From: Symsagittifera roscoffensis | Lineage: Eukaryota; Xenacoelomorpha; Acoela; Convolutidae | DNA length: 64,000 nt | Assembly: GCF_963678635.1 (NCBI RefSeq) | Contig: NW_026970756.1 | Coordinates: 87,501 to 151,500, forward strand | Direction: 5' to 3' | Part shown: piece after piece, positions 7,996-17,300 of the stretch | How positions within the stretch are numbered: position 1 is the first letter of the stretch | Layout: every line of letters starts with the position of its first letter | Program-made: the position numbers and the translations under genes | The notes under the pieces: model-generated | What the model was told of the DNA's origin: nothing | The model's input: only the letters and a program-made list of their open reading frames with translations | Databases searched by the model: none

Positions 7996-10900
7996 TTGAG
8001 AGAAACCAATCGGAAACAGGAGCGACCGGCCCGAGACAATGTTTTGGTTAGGCAGCACCCGTGGAAGTTTGGACATTGGAATTGTAGGACCCTTAGGGGG
8101 TTTGAAGGAGGAGAGTTAGAGCAGCTGATGCTCGAGCGGCATTTTGATGCCCTTGGTTTATGCGAGACCCGCTTAAATAGCGACGGAGTCTCAGATCTTG
8201 GTAGAAACTACACCATTATATGCGCGAGCGACCCCGAGAGAAAAGGTAGAAACGGGGTTGCTCTCATTTTCAATTCGTTGAAAATGAAACTAACCAAGCA
8301 TAGGTGCCAAAGTGATCGAGTTATGGTAGCCTGGTTGAGTAGTCGCATCAACGGTGAAAGGTTTAAAATAGTCGTTTGTTACAGTCCCACTAACCCTGAT
8401 GATGAGAAAGGTGAAAAGCGGGTCGATTGTTTCTACGCTGATCTCTTCAGAGTAATGAAAGACGGCATCCCCAGCCGTAAAGTTGGATCTCATACTCTGA
8501 TACTTGGTGATTTGAATGCGAGAATCAGTAAGGAACAATTGACCGAAATGAGACCCCTTGCTGATGCCTGGTCTGCCGACCAAGAAACAAACTCAAACGG
8601 TGAAAAATTGCTAGAGTTTTGTTCGACACACGATTTAAAAATCGTGAACACGTTATTTAAGAAACCTTTAAGTAGGCTTATAACGTGGCGTCACCCCAGA
8701 GGCTCAGGTGCAGTCATCGATTATATCTTGTCCGATCGGAACACGGTCTGGAGAGATATGAGAGCCAGTTGGGGAGGCAGTACCGGGCATCACTCCGATC
8801 ATGCTAAACTTATAGGCGTGATTTTACCCCCGAAAGAACCAGGCAAAAAGTCGTTTGAAAGTGAATGCCTCCTCAGAAAAAGCTTAAAAAGGAAGTCTCC
8901 TGGACTGCGGTTCAAAATCAATACCTGTCTGAAATCTGCCCAAGCTCGCTCGTTCCTAACATCAGATAACCGCTTGTCCCACACTGACTCTATAGAGAGC
9001 TTCAATAGATCTCTTAAGGAGTTAGTGTGTAATGCCCATGCCAGGTTACCGGTTCCGGAACCTGAGGAAAAAGAAGGTACATTCTTTGAGTATTTAACTA
9101 CCGAACAACGTTTGGTTTTTAAAGAAAGGAGAAGTGTACACAGTCAAGTTCTAAACAACAGAACTGACGAATTGGTTGCTGCAAGGAAAAGGCTAAACTT
9201 GAAGTGCAACAAGCTGAGAAAGTTTGCTCAAAATGAGATGTTAGAGAGTGGCCTGGAAGGATTTCAAGACAAGCACGTCCTCGGACAAACGCGTGAAGCG
9301 TTTAAGGTGTTGAAAGAGACTCTTAGGAGTGTTCGCTTGAGTTGGTTGGAGAGAAGGAGCAAAGGTGAAGTCAGTAATGTGAAGTTTCAAAGGCATTATG
9401 AGAATCTGTTCACGAACAGACCGGCGAGTAAAAAGTTTGTTGAAAGGTCACTTCCAGTTGCGGATAGTGGACCTCCTAATGGAGCAGAGGTACTACAAGC
9501 CTTGAGAGAAATTAACACGGGCAAGGCTCCCGGTGAGAGTCAGATCACCAGTGACCTTCTTAAGTTGCTCGAGAAGAATATTCTCAAGCCTCTCACAAGA
9601 ATTTTCACTGATATCTGGCTTGATCCGGGGAAAGTTCCCCAAAGTTGGAGGGACGCAGTAGTACTCAATCTGTTCAAGAAAGGAAGTAGAGCAGAACCGA
9701 ACAATTACCGCAGCATTTTCCTTCTCGACCAAGTTGGCAAAGTGTTCGCAAAGGTGATTGCAAATAGGGTGAATAAACAGCTGCCCAAGATCTCTCCTTA
9801 TCAATTTGGGTTCCGAAGTCACAGGTCAACGGGCCAAGCTATCTTGGCAATTAGATGTTTGCTGCAAAGAAGGATTGAGAACCAGCAACCTCTTTGTATG
9901 ACTTTCATCGACCTGAAGAAGGCTTTTGATTCAATTGATAGGGAAGTGCTGTTTATTGCCCTAAGGGATTTTGGAATCCCAGGAGATATCATCAGTTTGA
10001 TTGAAGCGCTCCACACCAAACCCATCGGCAAGCTTGATAAGGATAACACCTTTGTAGTTAACCGAGGGGTGAGGCAAGGGTGCGTTTTGGGCCCACTGTT
10101 GTTTATCATCCTTTTTGACTTCCTCCTAAGTAAGACCAGTGGGGAGAAAAGAAACTTTGCATACGCTGATGATCTGGCTCTGATCTCTGACAATCAGGCA
10201 AATGCTACCAAGTCGCTGAATGAGATGGCAAAAACTTTTGGATTGGCTCAATTAGAAATATCTGTCGAAAAAACTAAAAGTATTGTAATTAACACCAAAG
10301 ACAATACTAATGTCCCTATCAATGTACTCAGTGAACAGGTAGAACAGGTTAATCACTTTGAGTACCTCGGCAGCATCATAGCATCTGATGGGAGCGCTGA
10401 AAAGGCTATAAGCGCTCGCATCTCTAAGACAAGAATAGCAATGTTACGTCTTAGACCGGCCTTGGTGTCTAAAAGGCTGACACTAAGGAACAAGGGTCTC
10501 CTCATTGAGACATTCCTAAAGCCTGTCCTTCTATACGGCTTAGAGACCCTTGTCATCAGATGCGTAGATCTTGGTAGATTAGAAGCGGTTATACACCGCG
10601 CTAAAAGAATGTGTCTCAGGCTAGAAACCAGAAATGAAATGAAACTAAAGGAACTGAATGAAAAAGTAAAAACAACGCCAGTCGCTCACCAACTATGCAG
10701 GAGAAGGGTACAACTGTATGCTTCCTTTAAAAACATCGGGGTCGATAGCTTGAATGAACTGCTTGAAGGTGCTAAAGTTTGGCAAAAGGATTGGGTCAGG
10801 CAGCTCAGGGTTGACCTTGACAACCATGGGCTCAAGACCAAGTGCGACCAGGATAACTGGTTGCATAATCCGATTACCAAACTCAAGTTCACAGACGGCG

Positions 10901-11592
10901 GGGATTTTAAAGCAAATGCTATCGGCAAGAGGACGCAAACAGTTCAATGTGCTAATGAAAACTGTGGTAGAATGTTTCATAGCAAAAAAGAGATGTATAG
11001 GCATCTCAGAGACAATCATTCACCCTCGGTCCAGACCTCCGCTAGTAGTGACAATGAAACTAAAGGAAATGAAAGAACTGTAACTAAAGGAAATGAAAGA
11101 ACTGTAACTAAAGGAACTGAAAGATCTGAAACTATTAAAGGAATTGAAAGAACTGCAGAGATCCCCCAGCAGCCCAGCGACGGGGGGTCCAAAAAGGGTA
11201 AATTCGACTGCCCTCTGTCCGACTGTAACAAGACTTATGTCTATGTCAGCGGTTGGACAAAGCACATGCAAAACTGTCACCCGCATGTGAAACTGATCAG
11301 CGCATCAGAATCGACCGTCTCAGCACCGCAACTGAGTCGGCAATCCTTCGCATCAAACCAAGACACTAGCACGGGTGATGAGGTGCTAAAGTGTCCGCTC
11401 TGCTCCTACCGGTGCTCTGTTAGAAAGTCAATGATCAATCACTGTTATGTGAAGCACCGATACTCCTGGGTGAAAGCAAGGCCAATGCCCGAGCCGCCAA
11501 GTCATGTTGGCGTTGCCCCGGTGCGTACAATCAAGAGGCAAAATTGTGCAGATTGTAGCGTCATGACCACCACTGCTACCTCGGAAAGGTAG
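7996..11592 (+). CDS. Retrotransposon polyprotein: AP endonuclease - reverse transcriptase - three C2H2 zinc fingers
   Basis: Residue numbers count from the TTG at 7996. The AP-endonuclease domain (about 24-277) keeps N29, E57 (LCETRL), Y129 (CYSPT), D172/N174 (GDLNARI), D242 (IDYIL) and the terminal HHSDH (265-269); it would nick 28S DNA to prime copying. The reverse transcriptase (about 505-850) has D639 in FIDLKKAFDSID, RGVRQGCVLGP at 690-700 and the YADD box at 723-726. The thumb-like EYLGSI and LLYGLET motifs lie at 789-851. Three C2H2 fingers follow: C985/C990/H1003/H1008, C1072/C1077/H1090/H1095 and C1133/C1136/H1149/H1154. They may bind the rDNA target or the element RNA. No RNase H domain is seen. 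No stop or frameshift interrupts it. The frame opens at 7960, but no ATG precedes the endonuclease motif WNCRTL; the first in-frame ATG (residue 45) would remove it. Start is therefore non-AUG or ribozyme/IRES-assisted, and the 7996 start is provisional. Confidence 0.93.
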   Translation: MRETNRKQERPARDNVLVRQHPWKFGHWNCRTLRGFEGGELEQLMLERHFDALGLCETRLNSDGVSDLGRNYTIICASDPERKGRNGVALIFNSLKMKLTKHRCQSDRVMVAWLSSRINGERFKIVVCYSPTNPDDEKGEKRVDCFYADLFRVMKDGIPSRKVGSHTLILGDLNARISKEQLTEMRPLADAWSADQETNSNGEKLLEFCSTHDLKIVNTLFKKPLSRLITWRHPRGSGAVIDYILSDRNTVWRDMRASWGGSTGHHSDHAKLIGVILPPKEPGKKSFESECLLRKSLKRKSPGLRFKINTCLKSAQARSFLTSDNRLSHTDSIESFNRSLKELVCNAHARLPVPEPEEKEGTFFEYLTTEQRLVFKERRSVHSQVLNNRTDELVAARKRLNLKCNKLRKFAQNEMLESGLEGFQDKHVLGQTREAFKVLKETLRSVRLSWLERRSKGEVSNVKFQRHYENLFTNRPASKKFVERSLPVADSGPPNGAEVLQALREINTGKAPGESQITSDLLKLLEKNILKPLTRIFTDIWLDPGKVPQSWRDAVVLNLFKKGSRAEPNNYRSIFLLDQVGKVFAKVIANRVNKQLPKISPYQFGFRSHRSTGQAILAIRCLLQRRIENQQPLCMTFIDLKKAFDSIDREVLFIALRDFGIPGDIISLIEALHTKPIGKLDKDNTFVVNRGVRQGCVLGPLLFIILFDFLLSKTSGEKRNFAYADDLALISDNQANATKSLNEMAKTFGLAQLEISVEKTKSIVINTKDNTNVPINVLSEQVEQVNHFEYLGSIIASDGSAEKAISARISKTRIAMLRLRPALVSKRLTLRNKGLLIETFLKPVLLYGLETLVIRCVDLGRLEAVIHRAKRMCLRLETRNEMKLKELNEKVKTTPVAHQLCRRRVQLYASFKNIGVDSLNELLEGAKVWQKDWVRQLRVDLDNHGLKTKCDQDNWLHNPITKLKFTDGGDFKANAIGKRTQTVQCANENCGRMFHSKKEMYRHLRDNHSPSVQTSASSDNETKGNERTVTKGNERTVTKGTERSETIKGIERTAEIPQQPSDGGSKKGKFDCPLSDCNKTYVYVSGWTKHMQNCHPHVKLISASESTVSAPQLSRQSFASNQDTSTGDEVLKCPLCSYRCSVRKSMINHCYVKHRYSWVKARPMPEPPSHVGVAPVRTIKRQNCADCSVMTTTATSER
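11053..11150 (+). repeat. In-frame 24-nt minisatellite inside the retrotransposon ORF
   Basis: About four units of AACTAAAGGAAATGAAAG plus a short tail. They encode variants of TKGNERTV at residues 1022-1053, between the first and second zinc fingers. The period is a multiple of three, so the frame survives. It is probably a flexible, charged linker of variable length. Confidence 0.75.
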
Positions 11593-11706
11593 AACGGGTT
11601 CCCGGTGGTGACTTTCATTTCGTTTGAATCAGTTCTAATGATTTGATAAAGTCAGAACCATTGCCCCTGGCCTTGACCAGCTGGGGTGCAGATGGGAGGA
11701 ACTTAT
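11593..11706 (+). promoter_or_regulatory. Retrotransposon 3' UTR
   Basis: 114 nt after the stop codon, ending GGAGGAACTTAT directly at the target duplication with no poly-A. GTTCT/AGAAC and GACCAGCTGG dyads are visible. In related elements such a structured 3' UTR is what the reverse transcriptase recognises to begin copying. Function here is inferred. Confidence 0.55.
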
Positions 11707-11719
11707 TTACCACAGGGAT
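11707..11719 (+). repeat. Target site duplication, right copy (13 bp)
   Basis: TTACCACAGGGAT, identical to 7729-7741. The 28S continues immediately with AACTGGCTTGTGGCGGCC. Confidence 0.92.
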
Positions 11720-11756
11720 AACTGGCTTGTGGCGGCCAAGCGTTCATAGCGACGTC

Positions 11757-11794
<38 letters not shown>

Positions 11795-11836
11795 CGAAGC
11801 AGAATTCGCAAAGTGTTGGATTGTTCACCCACTAAC

Positions 11837-11887
<51 letters not shown>

Positions 11888-12290
11888 GTTGATGAATTGA
11901 AACTAACCAGTGGTGGCTTCGGCTGCTACTGAATTTGATCTATGCTTGGGTAATCACACTTAGTACGAGAGGAACCGTGTGTTCAATTCCCTGGTTTCAG
12001 CGTCTGCCTGAAAAGGCGGATGCGAAGCTACAATTGATGGATTATGACTGAACGCCTCTAAGTCAGGACTCAGACCTAAAGCATAGATTAAATTGCTCTA
12101 TCTGCATCATGAAAATTGCCTTTAATGGTTTAATTTGGCAGTATCAAGTATATTGATGCTGTTGACCCCGATGTCAGATAGGAAAGCTATCCCCCATTGA
12201 TGATGGGAAAGCCTGGACTTGCTGTAAGCGATCAAGTAGCTTGCGCTACGAGATGCTGAGGCAATGTTCTTCAGGCAGGGATGTATTTAT
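11707..12290 (+). rRNA. 28S rRNA, 3' segment
   Basis: Continues the gene after the retrotransposon. It has AACTGGCTTGTGGCGGCC, then the GATCCTTCGATGTCGGCTC stretch. The alpha-sarcin/ricin loop follows (CTTAGTACGAGAGGAACC near 11960), then GGATTATGACTGAACGCC near 12039. The end is put near 12290, where CTACGAGATGCTGAG-type terminal sequence gives way to CCCGAAAGATGG spacer repeats; it is uncertain by about 20 nt. Parts of this segment are duplicated as fragments at 50002-50241 and 50409-50645. Confidence 0.93.
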
Positions 12291-13725
12291 CCCAAAACCC
12301 CCGAAAGATGGTGCAAAGAGAGTTAACCTGATGCACGTTAGGTTGACTCAAGGTGATCCTTCTTGGTGATCCTTTGATAGATGGTCCATCTAAGATGGTC
12401 CATCTAGAGTTGATCTAACTAAGGTTAGATTAGCTCAAGGTAGTCCTTAATGGATCACCTTAGATTCCCGAAAGATGGTTTAAAGAGAGTTAACCTGATG
12501 CAAGTTAGGTTGACTCAAGGTGATCCTTAATGGTGATCCTTTGATAGATGGTCCATCTAAGATGGTCCATCTAGAGTTGATCTAACTAAGGTTAGATTAG
12601 CTCAAGGTAGTCCTTAATGGATCACCTTAGATTCCCGAAAGATGGTTTAAAGAGAGTTGACCTGATGCAAGTTAGGTTGACTCAAGGTGATCCTTCTTGG
12701 TGATCCTTTGATAGATGGTCCATCTAAGATGGTCCATCTAGAGTTGATCTAACTAAGGTTAGATTAGCTCAAGGTAGTCCTTAATGGATCACCTTAGATT
12801 CCCGAAAGATGGTTTAAAGAGAGTTGACCTGATGCAAGTTAGGTTGACTCAAGGTGATCCTTCTTGGTGATCCTTTGATAGATGGTCCATCTAAGATGGT
12901 CCATCTAAGAGTTGATCTAACTAAGGTTAGATTAGCTCAAGGTAGTCCTTAATGGATCACCTCAGATTCCCGAAAGATGGTTTAAAGAGAGTTAACCTGA
13001 TGCAAGTTAGGTTGACTCAAGGTGATCCTTCTTGGTGATCCTTTGATAGATGGTCCATCTAAGATGGTCCATCTAGAGTTGATCTAACTAAGGTTAGATT
13101 AGCTCAAGGTAGTCCTTAATGGATCACCTTAGATTCCCGAAAGATGGTTTAAAGAGAGTTGACCTGATGCAAGTTAGGTTGACTCAAGGTGATCCTTCTT
13201 GGTGATCCTTTGATAGATGGTCCATCTAAGATGGTCCATCTAAGAGTTGATCTAACTAAGGTTAGATTAGCTCAAGGTAGTCCTTAATGGATCACCTTAG
13301 ATTCCCGAAAGATGGTTTAAAGAGAATTGACCTGATGCAAGTTAGGTTGACTCAAGGTGATCCTTCTTGGTGATCCTTTGATAGATGGTCCATCTAAGAT
13401 GGTCCATCTAAGAGTTGATCTAACTAAGGTTAGATTAGCTCAAGGTAGTCCTTAATGGATCACCTCAGATTCCCGAAAGATGGTTTAAAGAGAGTTAACC
13501 TGATGCAAGTTAGGTTGACTCAAGGTGATCCTTCTTGGTGATCCTTTGATAGATGGTCCATCTAAGATGGTCCATCTAGAGTTGATCTAACTAAGGTTAG
13601 ATTAGCTCAAGGTAGTCCGTAATGGATCACCTTAGATTCCCGAAAGATGGTTTAAAGAGAGTTAACCTGATGCAAGTTAGGTTGACTCAAGGTGATCCTT
13701 CATGGTGATCCTTAGAAAGTCCATG
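12291..13725 (+). repeat. 167-bp IGS tandem repeats, block B (about 8.5 units)
   Basis: The landmark GATTCCCGAAAG recurs at 12463, 12630, 12797, 12965, 13132 and 13300, i.e. every 167-168 bp (the extra base is CTAAGAG versus CTAGAG). Units are rich in dyads: TCTAAC/GTTAGA, AAGGTGATCC/GGATCACCTT and two tandem AGATGGTCCATCT near-palindromes. The block directly follows 28S, so it is probably the 3' ETS or the start of the IGS. No gene is seen. Confidence 0.93.
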
Positions 13726-14277
13726 ATGGCAAGAGAGACGGTGGTGCATGATAGCATGAGACTGGGGATTGGCTCCCAGTCAAAGTACCTTGCTCTGTGG
13801 TGCATCATATTAAGAGAGAGTCAGATTCCCGAAAGAAGGCTTGATTAGAGTTGCTTAGACTCAAGCAAGTCAGTCAAGTTAACTTAGTTAAGTTAAGTAA
13901 GTTAGCTTGACTCAAGGCGGTGACGATGTACGGTCAAGTAAAAGTAGCAAGTACCCGAAAGATAGCCGAAAGACGGTTAAGTAGCAAGTAAACGAATTTC
14001 AGCGAAGTCCCAACGTCAGAAACTGGGAGAGCACCAGGATGCTCGGAGGCCTACTTCTGCCTGGTCTTCATTCCAATTAAAGACACTGACCGATCAGAAA
14101 GCAAGTAGGTACTAACTAACGCTAGTACCTAGAAGAACTGCTTTAGGAGTTAACTATCAGCAGTAGCAGTCGGTCTGAGCTCTTTCACGAGCTAAAAGCT
14201 GGGCAGTGTTAAAGAGATGAACCAGTGGAGAGAAGGAAGAAAAGATTGAATAAGCACCAGTAACAATGTTACTACAC

Positions 14278-14311
<34 letters not shown>
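13726..14311 (+). repeat. IGS single-copy module, copy B, ending in poly-T
   Basis: Complete copy of the module at 1-526 and 56691-57285. It starts with the hairpin GACTGGG/CCCAGTC (13760-13781), then unique sequence, then a 29-T run at 14283-14311. Point differences from copy A are few. No ORF or known RNA gene was recognised. Confidence 0.85.
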
Positions 14312-14314
<3 letters not shown>

Positions 14315-14328
14315 TCTTTTGTGCCAGT

Positions 14329-14344
14329 AATACTCATTTAGGAG
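14329..14344 (+). promoter_or_regulatory. Array-border motif (candidate spacer promoter element)
   Basis: AATACTCATTTAGGAG lies at the left edge of the 368-bp array here, at 544-559 and at 57303-57318. It recurs once at 45833-45848, in the AT-rich segment upstream of 18S. An element shared by the spacer-array start and the region before the pre-rRNA would fit a Pol I spacer promoter and gene promoter. This is only positional inference. Confidence 0.3.
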
Positions 14345-17300
14345 TCAAATTTTGTCAATATGCTTGATGGTCAGCTGCATGAAAAAGATGGGAGCTGTGC
14401 GACTAGTGGTTCAAAAGTTATGACCCGAGCCGTAAACAAGCTCAAAATGAGGTCCAAAACTGACGAAGTTGCTTCAGTTGGCTTGAAAGTTAACAAAGCT
14501 TGCTCGTAGAGCTTCCGGGATAAGCCCATTCGCTTCCTCGTGAAAAATAGGTCTTAGAACCACCTTAGATGAGCTTGCGCGACCCTTGGTTGAGCTGCAG
14601 GAGCGACTGATCGAAGCGGAAGACCCCTATTTTGAGCTGAAAAATGGGGGTCTCAGGGCTCTAAAACGCTTGTTTGAGCTTGGAGGAGTGCTCGCACAGC
14701 TCACTTTCAATTTAAGCGAAGTTAGATATGCTTGATGGTCAGCTGCATGAAAAAGATGGGAGCTGTGCGACCAGTGGTTCAAAAGTTATGACCCGAGCCG
14801 TAAACAAGCTCAAAATGAGGTCCAAAACTGACGAAGTTGCTTCAGTTGGCTTGAAAGTTAACAAAGCTTGCTCGTAGAGCTTCCGGGATAAGCCCATTCG
14901 CTTCCTCGTGAAAAATAGGTCTTAGAACCACCTTAGATGAGCTTGCGCGACCCTTGGTTGAGCTGCAGGAGCGACTGATCGAAGCGGAAGACCCCTATTT
15001 TGAGCTGAAAAATGGGGGTCTCAGGGCTCTAAAACGCTTGTTTGAGCTTGAAGGAGTGCTCGCACAGCTCACTTTTAATTTTAGCGAAGTTAGATATGCT
15101 TGATGGTCAGCTGCATGAAAAAGATGGGAGCTGTGCGACCAGTGGTTCAAAAGTTATGACCCGAGCCGTAAACAAGCTCAAAATGAGGTCCAAAACTGAC
15201 GAAGTTGCTTCAGTTGGCTTGAAAGTTAACAAAGCTTGCTCGTAGAGCTTCCGGGATAAGCCCATTCGCTTCCTCGTGAAAAATAGGTCTTAGAACCACC
15301 TTAGATGAGCTTGCGCGACCCTTGGTTGAGCTGCAGGAGCGACTGATCGAAGCGGAAGACCCCTATTTTGAGCTGAAAAATGGGGGTCTCAGGGCTCTAA
15401 AACGCTTGTTTGAGCTTGAAGGAGTGCTCGCACAGCTTACTTTCAATTTTAGCGAAGTTAGATATGCTTGATGGTCAGCTGCATGAAAAAGATGGGAGCT
15501 GTGCGACCAGTGGTTCAAAATTTATGACCCGAGCCGTAAACAAGCTCAAAATGAGGTCCAAAACTGACGAAGTTGCTTCAGTTGGCTTGAAAGTTAACAA
15601 AGCTTGCTCGTAGAGCTTCCGGGATAAGCCCATTCGCTTCCTCGTGAAAAATAGGTCTTAGAACCACCTTAGATGAGCTTGCGCGACCCTTGGTTGAGCT
15701 GCAGGAGCGACTGATCGAAGCGGAAGACCCCTATTTTGAGCTGAAAAATGGGGGTCTCAGGGCTCTAAAACGCTTGTTTGAGCTTGAAGGAGTGCTCGCA
15801 CAGCTCACTTTCAATTTTAGCGAAGTTAGATATGCTTGATGGTCAGCTGCATGAAAAAGATGGGAGCTGTGCGACCAGTGGTTCAAAAGTTATGACCCGA
15901 GCCGTAAACAAGCTCAAAATGAGGTCCAAAACTGACGAAGTTGCTTCAGTTGGCTTGAAAGTTAACAAAGCTTGCTCGTAGAGCTTCTGGGATAAGCCCA
16001 TTCGCTTCCTCGTGAAAAATAGGTCTTAGAACCACCTTAGATGAGCTTGCGCGACCCTTGGTTGAGCTGCAGGAGCGACTGATCGAAGCGGAAGACCCCT
16101 ATTTTGAGCTGAAAAATGGGGGTCTCAGGGCTCTAAAACGCTTGTTTGAGCTTGAAGGAGTGCTCGCACAGCTTACTTTCAATTTTAGCGAAGCTAGATA
16201 TGCTTGATGGTCAGCTGCATGAAAAAGATGGGAGCTGTGCGACCAGTGGTTCAAAAGTTATGACCCGAGCCGTAAACAAGCTCAAAATGAGGTCCAAAAC
16301 TGACGAAGTTGCTTCAGTTGGCTTGAAAGTTAACAAAGCTTGCTCGTAGAGCTTCCGGGATAAGCCCATTCGCTTCCTCGTGAAAAATAGGTCTTAGAAC
16401 CACCTTAGATGAGCTTGCGCGACCCTTGGTTGAGCTGCAGGAGCGACTGATCGAAGCGGAAGACCCCTATTTTGAGCTGAAAAATGGGGGTCTCAGGGCT
16501 CTAAAACGCTTGTTTGAGCTTGAAGGAGTGCTCGCACAGCTCACTTTCAATTTTAGCGAAGTTAGATATGCTTGATGGTCAGCTGCATGAAAAAGATGGG
16601 AGCTGTGCGACCAGTGGTTCAAAAGTTATGACCCGAGCCGTAAACAAGCTCAAAATGAGGTCCAAAACTGACGAAGTTGCTTCAGTTGGCTTGAAAGTTA
16701 ACAAAGCTTGCTCGTAGAGCTTCCGGGATAAGCCCATTCGCTTCCTCGTGAAAAATAGGTCTTAGAACCACCTTAGATGAGCTTGCGCGACCCTTGGTTG
16801 AGCTGCAGGAGCGACTGATCGAAGCGGAAGACCCCTATTTTGAGCTGAAAAATGGGGGTCTCAGGGCTCTAAAACGCTTGTTTGAGCTTAAAGGAGTGCT
16901 CGCACAGCTCACTTTCAATTTTAGCGAAGTTAGATATGCTTGATGGTCAGCTGCATGAAAAAGATGGGAGCTGTGCGACCAGTGGTTCAAAAGTTATGAC
17001 CCGAGCCGTAAACAAGCTCAAAATGAGGTCCAAAACTGACGAAGTTGCTTCAGTTGGCTTGAAAGTTAACAAAGCTTGCTCGTAGAGCTTCCGGGATAAG
17101 CCCATTCGCTTCCTCGTGAAAAATAGGTCTTAGAACCACCTTAGATGAGCTTGCGCGACCCTTGGTTGAGCTGCAGGAGCGACTGATCGAAGCGGAAGAC
17201 CCCTATTTTGAGCTGAAAAATGGGGGTCTCAGGGCTCTAAAACGCTTGTTTGAGCTTGAAGGAGTGCTCGCACAGCTCACTTTCAATTTAAGCGAAGTTA

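Larger units (their letters stand above)
7742..11706 (+). mobile_element. rDNA-specific APE-type non-LTR retrotransposon at 28S site L2449
   Basis: A 3965-bp insertion in the 28S gene, flanked by 13-bp target duplications and in the same orientation as the gene. In order it has an HDV-like ribozyme at its first base (7742-7886), a 5' UTR, one long ORF (7996-11592) and a 114-nt 3' UTR without poly-A. It looks full length and potentially active. Such elements are co-transcribed with 28S, released at the 5' end by the ribozyme, and copied back by target-primed reverse transcription. The junction lies between bases equivalent to E. coli 23S U2449 and A2450, next to catalytic A2451. It resembles R1-type rDNA elements in having an AP endonuclease, but its C-terminal C2H2 fingers and RT details suggest another lineage. 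I do not recall a named R family at this exact site. Confidence 0.93.

Noticed and set aside
9493-11286. Several minus-strand open frames of 67-124 codons inside the retrotransposon
   Set aside because: They are antisense shadows of the long retrotransposon ORF with no independent features.
12291-13725. CRISPR-like array
   Set aside because: Whole 167-bp units repeat head to tail with no unique spacers, in a eukaryotic rDNA context.
12291-14311. 5S rRNA or spliced-leader gene in the IGS
   Set aside because: No 5S internal promoter or consensus sequence was recognised on either strand.
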